Assembly (NCBI GenBank): GCA_963850995.1
Contig: CAWKNQ010000014.1
Location: 124,001 to 188,000 of the forward strand
Direction: 5' to 3'
Source: Gaiellasilicea sp963850995
GTDB taxonomy: Bacteria > Actinomycetota > Thermoleophilia > Gaiellales > Gaiellaceae
Length of the DNA: 64,000 nt
The notes beneath the pieces were generated by a model. That model saw nothing but the letters and a program-made list of their open reading frames with translations. It was not told where the DNA came from and did not search any database. Positions 15,921 to 25,600 of this stretch are shown here, in pieces (the stretch's first letter is position 1; every line of letters begins with the position of its first letter). The position numbers and the translations under genes were made by a program.

Positions 15921-16040
15921 GCCTTTCGCTCCCGCCCGGCGGAGCCGGGCTCCGCGAAAGGCTGACGCCGCTCGCGGCACTCCGGCCGGCGGCCCGTACG
16001 TCCGTACTGTTCCACCGGCCTACGCACCGCGAGCGGCGTC
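15921..16040 (-). repeat. Tandem double-hairpin element, family B copy 1
   Basis: A 120-nt element between pntAA and pntAB. Hairpin 1: GCCTTTCGC (15921-15929)/GCGAAAGGC (15954-15962), inner GCCCGGC (15934-15940), loop GGA, GCCGGGC (15944-15950). One base later, hairpin 2 begins: GACGCCGCTCGCGG (15964-15977)/CCGCGAGCGGCGTC (16027-16040), 14 perfect pairs, enclosing GCCGG...CCGGC and GTAC-gtcc-GTAC. The same architecture recurs at 29152-29272 with compensated stem changes. On the minus strand it starts 36 nt after the pntAA stop. It may act as an RNA stability or attenuation element, or as a REP-like dispersed repeat; no tail of T follows. Confidence 0.85.
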
Positions 16041-16076
16041 CCAGGAACGTGAGCGACACGACGACGCGGGTGTCCA

Positions 16077-17171
16077 CTACGCGGTCACCTGCGGTCGAGC
16101 CACGCACGCGCCCGCCGTGATCTCGTCGTCGAAGTCGAGCGTGAGCGTGCCTCCGGGCGCGAGGTGCTGCAGCAGCGCCGAGACGTTGCGCGCATAGAGC
16201 TGGCTGGCGTGGGACGGCAACCGTGAGGGGAGATCGGTGAAGCCGACGATCGTGACGCCGCCCCGCTCGACCTCGGCGCCCGGCTCGGTCAGCTCGCAGT
16301 TCCCGCCCATCTCGGCCGCGAGGTCGACGATCACCGAGCCCGCGTGCATCCGCTCGACCGCGGTGGCGGGAATCAGGCGGGGAGCCGGCCTGCCCGGGAC
16401 GAGCGCCGTCGTGATCACGACGTCGAACTCCGGGATCCGCTCCTCCAGCGCAGCCTGCTGGTGCGCCTGCTCGTCCGCGGTCAGCTCCGCGGCGTAGCCG
16501 CCCGCCGTCTCCGCTCCGACGACGCCGAGGTCGAGGAAGGACGCGCCGAGGCTCTCCACCTGCTCGCGGACGACCGGCCGCACGTCGAATCCGGAGACGA
16601 CCGCTCCCAGGCGCCGTGTCGTCGCGATCGCCTGAAGGCCGGCGACGCCCGCCCCGAGGATCAGCACCCTCGCAGGCGCGACCGTTCCTGCCGCCGTCAT
16701 CATCAAGGGAAAGAGCCGCGGGAGCCGGTCGGCGGCGATCACGGCGGCTTTGTAGCCGGCGACGGTGCTTTGCGAGGAGAGCGCGTCCATGGACTGGGCT
16801 CGGCTGATCCGCGGGATCGACTCCATCGCGAACGCCACGATCCCGCGGGCGGCGAGCCGCTCGATACCTGTCTGGTCGGTGAGCGGGGCGAGAAAGCCGA
16901 TCAGCACCGTTCCCGGCGCGAGCTCGCCGATGTCCTCCGCCTCCGGCCGGCCGACTCGAGCCACGCCCTCTGCCCCTGTGTAGAGCTCCGAGCGCGGGAC
17001 GACGTCTGCACCGGCCGCCGTGTACTCCTCGTCGGGGAAGCTTGCCGCGGTGCCCGCCTCCTGCTCGACCGCGATCGAGAACCCCGCGGCGACGAGCTTG
17101 CCGACCGCGTCTGGAACGAGCGCCACGCGGCGCTCGCCGGCAGCGGTCTCTCTCGGGACGACGACCCTCAC
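16077..17171 (-). CDS. pntAA: NAD(P) transhydrogenase subunit alpha, NAD-binding part
   Basis: A 364-residue soluble dI subunit resembling alanine dehydrogenase. It has RETAAGERRVALVPD at the N-terminus, MESIPRISRAQSMDALSSQ (the transhydrogenase-specific RAQxMD segment), the NAD-binding VLILGAGVAGLQAIATTRRLGA near 170-190, and VIVDLAAEMGGNCELT. It binds NAD(H) and hands hydride to the NADP domain of PntB. First gene of the pnt operon on the minus strand; its start is about 50 bp downstream of the dehydrogenase gene stop at 17221. Confidence 0.95.
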   Translation of the reverse strand: MRVVVPRETAAGERRVALVPDAVGKLVAAGFSIAVEQEAGTAASFPDEEYTAAGADVVPRSELYTGAEGVARVGRPEAEDIGELAPGTVLIGFLAPLTDQTGIERLAARGIVAFAMESIPRISRAQSMDALSSQSTVAGYKAAVIAADRLPRLFPLMMTAAGTVAPARVLILGAGVAGLQAIATTRRLGAVVSGFDVRPVVREQVESLGASFLDLGVVGAETAGGYAAELTADEQAHQQAALEERIPEFDVVITTALVPGRPAPRLIPATAVERMHAGSVIVDLAAEMGGNCELTEPGAEVERGGVTIVGFTDLPSRLPSHASQLYARNVSALLQHLAPGGTLTLDFDDEITAGACVARPQVTA

Positions 17172-17220
17172 GGCGAGCCAACTCTACGGAGGCGAGCCGG
17201 CAGCCGCCAAGCCTCAGCCT

Positions 17221-18291
17221 CTAGAGCGACGCCCACACCTCGAGCTTGGACATCACTCGCCGGATCACTTCGTCGGTGAACTCGCGCGTGCCCGCGTGGC
17301 CGCCGAGGTCGGCGGTCCGGGTGCCCTCGGCGACGGCTTCGAGGCACGCCTCGCGAATCGCCCGCCCCGCCTGCTGCGCCTCCTCGTCGGCGTGCGAGAG
17401 CAGCGCGGCGCCCGCGAGGATCATCGCCATCGGATTCGCCACGTCCTTGCCGAAGAGCGATGGCGCCGTGCCGTGCGCGGCCTCCGCCATCAGCGCGTCC
17501 GGGACGTAGTCGTCGTCGAAGGCGACGAGCAGCGACTCGGAGCCGGCGATCGAGCCGAAGAGCGGCAGGACGAGGTCGGAGAGGATGTCGCCGTCGCGGT
17601 TCAGCGTCGGGATCACGAGCGGAGCGCCCGTGCTCGCGATCAGGAGCGCGAAGGTCGCGTCGATCAACTGCGGCTCGTATGCGACCTCGGGGTGGCGCTC
17701 GGCGGCGGCGTCCATCTCCTCCTTGAGCATCCCCTCGTAGACAGGGCTGACCGTGTACTTCGGGCCGCCGAACACCTTGGCGCCGGTCCGCTCGGCCTGG
17801 CGAAAAGCGAACTCGGCGACCGAGCGGCAGATTCGCCGCTCGATTCGCTCCGTCCGGAACGCGACCTCGTCCTCGCCGTCGCCCTCCCGCCATTCCTTTG
17901 CGCCGTACGCGTCGCCGACGGCCATGCGGACGACCGAGATCGGCGAGTGGACGCCGCCGAGCGGCACGACTCCCGGGATCCGTCGGCCGGTTCGGACGAT
18001 CACTCGACCGCCGATCTCCTCGCGCAGAATTCGGTTCGGCGAGCCGACGTCCCCGGCGGTCTCGGGCGTGATGGTCGCGGCTTTGAGACCGAGACCGTGC
18101 TCGCGAATCGCCTGCGCCGCTTCGTTCACGACCGCGTTCTTCGTCTCGCGCCGATGCGCGAGCGAGAGGTCGAAGCGCGGGAAGTCGAGCTCGAGCCCGA
18201 TCACCTCCGGAGCGAGCGTGCGCAGCGCTTCTTCGAGCAGCTCCTGCCCGGTGTCATCCCCGTCGAGCACGACGATCGTTCGCGGGTCCAT
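17221..18291 (-). CDS. Isocitrate/isopropylmalate dehydrogenase family protein
   Basis: A 356-residue beta-decarboxylating dehydrogenase fold: VVLDGDDTGQELLEEAL at the N-terminus, IVRTGRRIPGV, VFGGPKYTVSPVYEGMLKEEMD (active-site Lys and Tyr region), and AEAAHGTAPSLFGKDVANPMAMILAGAALLSH near the C-terminus. The family comprises isocitrate, isopropylmalate, homoisocitrate and tartrate dehydrogenases. The neighbouring transhydrogenase would fit an NADP(H)-linked isocitrate dehydrogenase, but specificity cannot be read safely. The ATG start at 18291 is chosen because the frame further upstream overlaps the divergent topoisomerase gene. Confidence 0.85.
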   Translation of the reverse strand: MDPRTIVVLDGDDTGQELLEEALRTLAPEVIGLELDFPRFDLSLAHRRETKNAVVNEAAQAIREHGLGLKAATITPETAGDVGSPNRILREEIGGRVIVRTGRRIPGVVPLGGVHSPISVVRMAVGDAYGAKEWREGDGEDEVAFRTERIERRICRSVAEFAFRQAERTGAKVFGGPKYTVSPVYEGMLKEEMDAAAERHPEVAYEPQLIDATFALLIASTGAPLVIPTLNRDGDILSDLVLPLFGSIAGSESLLVAFDDDYVPDALMAEAAHGTAPSLFGKDVANPMAMILAGAALLSHADEEAQQAGRAIREACLEAVAEGTRTADLGGHAGTREFTDEVIRRVMSKLEVWASL

Positions 18292-18333
18292 CGGCGGCGG
18301 ATGATACTCGCGCGAATCGGGTAGGCACGACGC

Positions 18334-19350
18334 GTGGCGCGACGGGGCGGTTGGAGGCGCGCGGGGTCGAAAGGGCGGTTTCGCTACGTAGACGCTCGCG
18401 GAAACCGGATCGAGGATCCGGAGAAGCTCGCGCGGATCGAGCAGCTCGTGATCCCGCCCGCGTGGAAGGACGTCTGGATCTCGCCTCGCGCCGGCGCGAA
18501 GCTGCAAGCGACCGGCGTCGACCGGGCGGGGCGGCGCCAGTACCTTTATCACCCGGAATACCGCGCGCGGCAGGAGCAGGCGAAGTTCGACAACCTCGTT
18601 CGCTTCGGGGAGAAGCTGCCGGACATGCGGGCTGCGATGGCAACGCACATGGCGCTCGATACCTATGACCGCGAGCGCGTATGCGCGGTCGCATTGCGCG
18701 TGATCAACCTCGCGTGGTTCAGGGTCGGCTCCGACCGCTACGCGCAGACCTCGCGTACGCACGGCGTGACGACGCTCTCACGCCGCCATGTGACCGTGCG
18801 CGGCAATCGAGTCACCTTCCGCTTCCGGGCGAAGCACCGCGTCCAGGTGCGAACGACGGTCGTCGACGAGGAGCTGGCAGGCGCGATCAAGGAGCTGCTC
18901 GCTCAGCCGGGAGGCGCGCGCGTCTTCCGGTACGCCTCGAACGGCGGGTCGTGCGTGCTCACTGGCGCGGTTCTGAACGACTACATCCGCGAGCACATGG
19001 ACGACGAGTTCACGGCCAAGGACTTCCGCACCTGGGGCGGGACGCTGACGGCTGCGATCGCGCTCGCAGAGCACGGCGTCGCCGAGAGCGACGCGGAGGC
19101 GAAACGGACGGTTGCAAACGTCATGCGCACGGTCGGCGAGCGGCTCGGAAACACGCCGGCCGTCGCTCGCACGTCGTACGTCAGTCCTGCCGTGGTCGAG
19201 CAGTATCTCGACGGCAGAACGATCGAGGATTTCAGACCGCGTCATTTACGCGTTGTCAAGGCGCGCGATATCGAGCTCGACCCTGAGGAGCAGGCGCTCC
19301 TGAGTCTGCTCCGGTCCTGGCGAATCCGGCGTATTCGCAAGGCAGCGTGA
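18334..19350 (+). CDS. DNA topoisomerase IB (poxvirus-like)
   Basis: A 338-residue eukaryal/poxvirus-type topoisomerase that relaxes DNA through a 3'-phosphotyrosine. The N-terminal IEDPEKLARIEQLVIPPAWKDVWI is the classic bacterial TopIB start. The catalytic region shows RVGSDRYAQTSRTHGVTTL, KDFRTWGGTL (active-site Arg) and TPAVARTSYVSPAVV with the catalytic Tyr. Divergent to the dehydrogenase gene and followed by the Lsr2-like gene. These enzymes are patchy in bacteria and often acquired by transfer, but codon use here matches the surroundings. Confidence 0.92.
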   Translation: MARRGGWRRAGSKGRFRYVDARGNRIEDPEKLARIEQLVIPPAWKDVWISPRAGAKLQATGVDRAGRRQYLYHPEYRARQEQAKFDNLVRFGEKLPDMRAAMATHMALDTYDRERVCAVALRVINLAWFRVGSDRYAQTSRTHGVTTLSRRHVTVRGNRVTFRFRAKHRVQVRTTVVDEELAGAIKELLAQPGGARVFRYASNGGSCVLTGAVLNDYIREHMDDEFTAKDFRTWGGTLTAAIALAEHGVAESDAEAKRTVANVMRTVGERLGNTPAVARTSYVSPAVVEQYLDGRTIEDFRPRHLRVVKARDIELDPEEQALLSLLRSWRIRRIRKAA

Positions 19351-19410
19351 TTTCGGTCCGCCTTTCCGCTAGGATTGCGCCGCTCGATCCGCTCTCCAAG
19401 GAGGAATACT

Positions 19411-19608
19411 GTGGCTCGTAAGACAGTGCTCGTCTCCGACATCTCCGGCGCAGAGATCGCCGACGGAAAAGGCGCGACGATTCGAATCACGTTCCACGAT
19501 GCCCGGAAGGGCGTGCGCGAGCTCGACGTCACCGACGCCGAGGCCGAGAAGATGGGCGGACGTCAGGTCGCACGGCGCGGTCGCCGGCCGAAGTCTGCGA
19601 CGACGTAG
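19411..19608 (+). CDS. Small basic Lsr2-like protein
   Basis: A 65-residue protein from GTG 19411, preceded by a strong AAGGAGG at proper spacing; the frame extends 12 codons upstream but the binding site decides the start. The body KTVLVSDISGAEI...ATIRITFHDARKGVRELDVTDAEAEKM resembles the N-terminal dimerisation domain of Lsr2, and the basic tail (RQVARRGRRPKS) resembles its linker, but the C-terminal AT-hook domain is absent. A DNA-bridging or nucleoid role is inferred. It lies between topoisomerase IB and addB. Confidence 0.65.
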   Translation: MARKTVLVSDISGAEIADGKGATIRITFHDARKGVRELDVTDAEAEKMGGRQVARRGRRPKSATT

Positions 19609-19640
19609 ACTGCACGCCGCTTTCCCGCTCTTTGCCGAAA

Positions 19641-19677
19641 TTTCGTACGAAACGGCGTCGGAGACCGGGACTACGAT
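19641..19677 (+). promoter_or_regulatory. Candidate addBA promoter with overlapping palindromic operator
   Basis: TTTCGTACGAAA (19641-19652) is a perfect 12-bp palindrome, rare for such GC-rich DNA. TACGAT (19672-19677) is a good actinobacterial -10, and its -35 position would fall on 19649-19654, inside the palindrome. The addB ATG at 19684 would then be at or near +1 (leaderless). A repressor bound at the palindrome would block the promoter. The palindrome does not match the mycobacterial LexA box I know. Confidence 0.45.
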
Positions 19678-19683
19678 GAGTAG

Positions 19684-22620
19684 ATGGGTCTCGCCCTCGT
19701 CGTCGGGCCGGCGAAGGCCGGCAAGATCGCTCGTCTTCTCGACGGCTACCTCGAGGCGATCGACCGCGACCCGGTCCTGATCGTCCCGAACCGGACGGAC
19801 GTCGACCGGATCGAGCGCGACCTGTTGCGCCGGACGGGGGCGCTGCTCGACGGGTCGATCGGCACCTTCGACGACGTCTTCCGCGAGCTCGCGCTCGCGG
19901 ACGCCGACGCCCGCCAGGTCACCGGCGACGCGCAGCGGGCGCTCGTCGCTCGTCGCGTGCTGGCGCGAACGCCCCTGAACGGGCTCGGCCGCTCGGCGCG
20001 CTTCGCGGGCTTCGCCGACGCGCTGCTCGCCGTGCTCGGCGAGCTGGAATCCGGCCTCGTCGACCCCAACGATCTGGAGGGCGAGCTCGCGCCGCTCTAC
20101 GGCGCCTACAGGGCCGAGCTCGACCGGCTGGGTCTGTGGGACAGCGACTTGCTCCGGCGACGCGCCGTCGAGCGTCTGCAGTCCGAGCTCGGCGCCTGGG
20201 ACGGGCGTCCCGTCTTCGCCTACGGGTTCGAGGACCTGACAGGGGCGGAGTGGGGGTTGCTCGAGGCCCTTTCCGCCCGCGCGGAAGTGACCGTCTCGCT
20301 CCCGTACGAGCCAGGCCGCACGGCCTTCGCCTCGCTGCGGCGCACGCAGGAGGACTTGGCCGCGCTCGCGGGTGGCCGAATCGCCGAGCTTTCCGCTCCG
20401 ACCCCCGGGGGCGGTCTCGATGCGCTCTCCCATCTCGAGCGGCATCTCTTCACCGACTCGCCTCCTCCGGGGCCCGCGCTCTCGGGCGCGATCCGCTTCT
20501 TCGAGGGTGCCGGCGCGCGCGGCGCGCTCGAGCTCGTCGCGGAGGAGGTCCGGGAGCTCGCTGCCGCCGGCGTCCCGCTCGAGGAGATCGCTCTCGTCCT
20601 CCCGTCGCTCGAGCGCTGGCGCGCGCCGCTCGAGACGGTGCTCGGCACGACCGGGATCCCGTTCGCCGTCGAGGGTCGGGTCCGCCTGGGCCAGACGCCG
20701 TTCGGCCAGGCCCTTCTCGCGCTGCTCCGCTTCGAATGGCAAGGCGGCGGCCGCCGCGAGCTCTACGCGTATCTCCGCTCGCCCTACTCCGGCTTCCCTC
20801 GCTCGCACGTCGACTTCCTCGAGGGCAGGCTGCGTGGACGCGGCATCTCCGGGCACGAGACGGTCGAGGCCGAGACGGTCAAGCTCCGCGACGGCCGGCC
20901 GCTGCCGCCGCTCGAAGCACTGCGCAGCGCGTCCGGCCCGATCGAGGCCGTGCGCGCGCTGGCGACGTCGATGCTGCGCGGCTCACACGGCCTCGAAGCG
21001 CCGCCGGTCGGCGACGCGAGCCGGGCCGACCTGCGCGCCTACGACTCAGTTCGTCGCCTGCTGGAGGAGCTGGACGGCTGGCGCGCGCTCGGAGAAGGGC
21101 TGAGCGAGGACGAAGCGCTTGCGGCACTCGAGCACGCGGAGGTACGGATCGGCTCGGCCCTCGAGCGGGGTCGCGTCGCCGTCCTCGACCTCGCCCGCGC
21201 ACGGACGCGCCACTTCGACGCTGTCTTCCTGCTCGGCCTCGAGGAAGGCACGCTGCCGCGCCGCTCCAACCCGTCCCCCTTCCTGGACGACGAGGCCCGG
21301 AGCGCGCTCGATCGGGACGCGCGAGCGCGGCTTGTCCGCCCCGACCCCGTCGAGCGCGAGCGTTACCTGTTCTACACCGCGTGCACACGCGCGACCCGCC
21401 GCTTGACGCTGGTCCGCGAGGCTGCGACCGACGAAGGCAGCCCCCGCGAGCCGAGCCCGTTCTGGGACGAGGTGGTCGCGCTCTACGAGCCGGAGGACGT
21501 GCGCCGCTGGACGAGGCGCCGACCGCTCTCGGAGCTGACCTGGGGGCTCGAGGAGGCACCTACGGAGCGCGAGCGCTTGCGCGCGCTCGCGCTGCTCGCC
21601 GTCGCGGAGCCCGAGCAGGCGGAGGCGCTCGCGGCGGCGAACGGCTGGGGGCGACGGCTGCAACGGGCGCGCGGCGCGTTCACGCGCGAGACCCGGCTGC
21701 GACACGCGCGGGTGCTCGACGAGCTGTCGGCGAGAACGCCATTCAACGTCACGGAGCTCGAGCGCTTCGCCGACTGCTCGTCGGCGTGGTTCTTCGAGCG
21801 GGTGATCTCGCCGCGACAGATCGACCGACGTGTCGACGCGATGTTGCGTGGCTCGGTCGCGCACACGGCGCTGCACCGGTTCTACGCCGGTCTCCCACGG
21901 GCGATCGGCAGCGATCGGGTCGAGGAGAGCAAGCTCGACGAGGCGCTCGCGTTCCTCGCGGAGTGCGTCGCCGGCGCGCTCGAAGGCGTGAAGCTCGAGA
22001 TGGCGGAGCTCGACCGGCGCGAGCTCGAGCAGGGGCTCCTCCGCGACCTCGAGCAGCTTGTTCGCGACGAGGCGCGCGGGACGATCCCGCTCGTCCCTCG
22101 CAAGTTCGAGGTCGCGTTCGGCTCCGAGCGCTCGGCTCCTGAGCTTCAGCGCGGCCTCGACCTCGGCGACGGGCTCGTGCTCTCGGGGAAGATCGACCGG
22201 ATCGACGTCGATCCCGCGAGCGCGCGCGGGATCGTCCAGGACTACAAGTCCGGCCGGACCGGCCACTCCGCTGCGGAGATCGAGAAGGAGCTGCGGCTGC
22301 AGATCCCGCTCTACATGCTCGTGCTGCGCGACCTCGTCGGGATCGAGCCGCTCGGCGGCCTGTACCGGCCCCTCGCCGGGGAGCGGAGGGCGCGGGGCCT
22401 GCTCCGAGCCGAGGCGAAGGACGATGCGCTCCCAGGCTTCGTCGCGCACGACTACCTCGAGGAGGACGCGTTCTGGGCGCAGGTCGAGGGAGCCCGCGAC
22501 CTCGCGCGCAACCTGGCGCAGCGGATTCGGGTCGGCGACGTCCGCCACGATCCGAAGGGGACGGACGGCTGTCCGGCCTGGTGCGACCTCTGGCGCATGT
22601 GCCGGGTGAGGCGTTCATGA
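19684..22620 (+). CDS. addB: AddB-type nuclease subunit of an ATP-dependent recombination exonuclease
   Basis: A 978-residue inactivated-helicase plus nuclease protein, partner of the following AddA, for double-strand break processing. The N-terminal P-loop is degenerate (GPAKAGKI, residues 8-15, no Ser/Thr after Gly-Lys), so this subunit probably does not hydrolyse ATP. A UvrD-like core with FYTACTRATRRLTL lies near 565. The C-terminal RecB-family nuclease has GKIDRID and VQDYKSG near 835-855. Four cysteines (FADCSSAWFF near 698; CPAWCDLWRMC at the end) match the Fe-S staple of AddB nucleases. The stop overlaps addA as ATGA. Confidence 0.88.
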   Translation: MGLALVVGPAKAGKIARLLDGYLEAIDRDPVLIVPNRTDVDRIERDLLRRTGALLDGSIGTFDDVFRELALADADARQVTGDAQRALVARRVLARTPLNGLGRSARFAGFADALLAVLGELESGLVDPNDLEGELAPLYGAYRAELDRLGLWDSDLLRRRAVERLQSELGAWDGRPVFAYGFEDLTGAEWGLLEALSARAEVTVSLPYEPGRTAFASLRRTQEDLAALAGGRIAELSAPTPGGGLDALSHLERHLFTDSPPPGPALSGAIRFFEGAGARGALELVAEEVRELAAAGVPLEEIALVLPSLERWRAPLETVLGTTGIPFAVEGRVRLGQTPFGQALLALLRFEWQGGGRRELYAYLRSPYSGFPRSHVDFLEGRLRGRGISGHETVEAETVKLRDGRPLPPLEALRSASGPIEAVRALATSMLRGSHGLEAPPVGDASRADLRAYDSVRRLLEELDGWRALGEGLSEDEALAALEHAEVRIGSALERGRVAVLDLARARTRHFDAVFLLGLEEGTLPRRSNPSPFLDDEARSALDRDARARLVRPDPVERERYLFYTACTRATRRLTLVREAATDEGSPREPSPFWDEVVALYEPEDVRRWTRRRPLSELTWGLEEAPTERERLRALALLAVAEPEQAEALAAANGWGRRLQRARGAFTRETRLRHARVLDELSARTPFNVTELERFADCSSAWFFERVISPRQIDRRVDAMLRGSVAHTALHRFYAGLPRAIGSDRVEESKLDEALAFLAECVAGALEGVKLEMAELDRRELEQGLLRDLEQLVRDEARGTIPLVPRKFEVAFGSERSAPELQRGLDLGDGLVLSGKIDRIDVDPASARGIVQDYKSGRTGHSAAEIEKELRLQIPLYMLVLRDLVGIEPLGGLYRPLAGERRARGLLRAEAKDDALPGFVAHDYLEEDAFWAQVEGARDLARNLAQRIRVGDVRHDPKGTDGCPAWCDLWRMCRVRRS

Positions 22621-25600
22621 GAGAGCTGAACATCGAGCAGGCCGCGGCAATCGCGGCCCACGGCCAGGTGTTCGTCTCGGCGGGCGCCGGGACCGGCAAG
22701 ACCACCGTGCTCGTCGAGCGCTTCGTCGAGGCGGTCTGCGAGCGCGGGTTGGACGTCGACTCGATGCTCGTGATCACGTACACCGAACGGGCCGCCGGGG
22801 AGCTCAAGGGACGGATCCGGCAACGGCTGCGCGAGCTCGGCCGGCACGATCTCGCCCGCTCGCTCGACGGCGCCTGGATCTCGACGATCCACGGCTTCTG
22901 TCTGCGTCTGCTGAAGGCGCACCCGTTCGCGGCCGGCCTCGATCCCCGCTTCCGGATCCTGGACGAGGGTCAGGGGCGGGTCGTCCGGGGCGAGGCGTTC
23001 GACGCCGCGCTCAACTCGTTCTGCGCGAGCGACGATCCCGAGCGGTTGCGCCTGTTGGCGACGTACGGCGCCTCCGGCTTGCGCAGGATGCTGACGTCCG
23101 TCTACGAGACGCTTCGCTCCGCAGGCCGCGAGCTCCTGCTCGAGCTCGGCGCGCGGCCCAAGCTGGACCAGCGGCTGACCGAGCTCGCCGATGCCGCGCG
23201 CGCGCTCGCAGCCGACGGCGACGCGACCGAAGCTGCGCGGGCCGCCGCGACGCAGGCGCTCGTGCTCGCACAGGAGCCGCCGCTGCCGGAGCGGCTGCTC
23301 GACCTGAGCGGGTTGCGCGCCCGCGGCGAGCGGGCGGCGAGCTACGAGGAGGCGCGGAGGGCGGTGGAGCAGGCGGCGCTCGACGAGCTCGCGCTGCGCG
23401 ACCGCGAGCTGCTCCAGGAGCTCTTGCTCGGCTTCGCGGACGCGTACACGGCGGCCAAGGACGCCGAGTCGGCGCTCGACTTCGAGGATTTGCAGCTTCG
23501 CGCCCGCGACCTCCTCCGGGAGCGCGAGGCGCTCCGCGACCGCGAGCAGCTCCGCTTCCGCTCGATCATGGTCGACGAGTTCCAGGACACGAACCGGCTC
23601 CAGTGCGAGCTGATCGACCTGCTGACCGGGCCGGGCACGGAGAGGTTCTTCGTCGGGGACGAGTTCCAGTCGATCTACGGCTTCCGCCACGCCGACGTGC
23701 GCGTCTTCCGCGAGCGGCGCGCGGAGGCAGGCACGCTGCTGCCGCTGACGCGCAACTACCGCTCGCGGCCCGAGGTGCTGTCGGTCGTCAATCACCTCTT
23801 CGGAGCCGAATTCGGGGCGGAGTTCCAGCCGCTCGCCGCCTCGGGCGAGTTTCCCGATCCCGTTTTCGGCACGCCGGTCGAGCTGCTCGTGACCGACAAG
23901 GCGGCCTATGCGGAGACCGGGATCCACTGGCGTCGCGGCGAGGCGCGCCACGTCGCGCGGCGTGTGGCGGAGCTGGTCGAGAGCGGCGCCGCGAGCGCGG
24001 GGGAGATCGTCCTCCTCTTCGCTGCCGGTACCGACGCGGAGTGGTACGAGGAGGAATTGCGCGAGGCGGGGCTGGCCACGTACCGCGCGACCGGGCGCGG
24101 CTACTTCGGCCAGCAGCAGGTAGTCGACCTGCTCTCGTACCTCCGCCTGCTCCAGAACCGCTACGACGACGAGGCGCTCGTCACGGTGCTCGCCTCGCCC
24201 TTCGTCGGGGTCTCGAACGACGCGTTGCTGCTCCTCCGGCGGGCTGCGCGCGGGCCCATCTTCACCGGGCTCGAGCGATCGCTTCCGGACGACCTCGCCG
24301 AGCGCGACGCGCGGCTCCTCCGCGCCTTCCGGCAGCGCTACGACCGCTTGACCGAGGCAGCGGCACGCCTCTCCCTCGAGCGGCTCTGCGAGAGAGTCGT
24401 CTCCGATCACGATTACGACCTCGCCGTCCTCGCGCAATGGGACGGACGACGCCGCTACGCCAACCTGCGCAAGCTCGCCCGGCTCGCGCGCTCGTACGAG
24501 GAGCTGCGCGGCCCGGACGTCGAGGGCTTCGTCCGCTTCGTCGAGGAGCAGGAGGCGGTCGGGGCCGCCGAGCGCGACGCGGTCGCCGTCGAGGAGGGTG
24601 CCGACGCCGTCCGGCTGCTGACGATCCACGCCGCCAAGGGGCTCGAGTTCAAAGTCGTCGTCGTCGCCGACGCGGGGCGGGACCGCAGCGTGCCTGGGGC
24701 CGACGAGATCCTCTGTCTCTCCGACGGCCGCTTCGGCTTCCGCGTCGCCGACCCGGTGACCGGCAAGCGGCACGGGGTGCTCGGCTACGAGCACGTCAAG
24801 GATGCGAGCCGGGCTGAGGACGAGGCCGAGCGCCTGCGCCTCTACTACGTCGCGATGACGCGGGCGATCGACCGGCTGATCGTTTCCGGCTCGATCGACT
24901 CACGCCGGCGCTCCGAGGAGAGGACGCCGATCGGCTGGGTGCTGGGGCGGCTGGATTGCAAGAGCGAGCTCGAGCATGCGGCCGACGGCCCCGTCGAGCT
25001 CGAGCGCGAGGGCGCGCGCGTGCTCGTCCGCCTCGACACCGGCAAAACCGCCGGCGCGGTTTCGCTGGACGATGCACCGCCAACGGTAGAGACCGAGGCG
25101 GGTCAGTTGGCGCTGTTCGTTCCCGATCAAGTGTCGCCGCTGCCGCCATTGGCGCCGGTGCTCGCGCCGATTCAGGTGCTGCCCGAGCCGCCGCACCACG
25201 ACGTGCGCCGTCTCTCCTACAGCGCGCTCGCCCTCTTCGAGCGCTGCTCCTACCGCTACTACGCCGAGCGCGTCGCCGGGATGCGCGCTGCCGACGCACA
25301 CGGCACAGTCGCCGGCCGGCAAGGGCTCGCCGCGACGGAGATCGGCGACGCGGTCCACCGCCTGCTCGAGCTCGTCGACCTCGCCGCGCCCACGCCGCCG
25401 GACGTCGGGCAGGTGCGGGGTTGGTATCCCGCCGTGACGGACGAGGAGCTGGCGCGGATCGAGGAGTTCGTCGGCTCCTACTGCGGCTCGGCGCTCGCCG
25501 CCCGGATCGCGACCCTCGCCGGCGCCCGACCCGAGCGGCCCTTCGCCTTCGAGCACGACGGCGTCCTCCTTCACGGCCGCCTCGACGTGCTCCACCGCGA

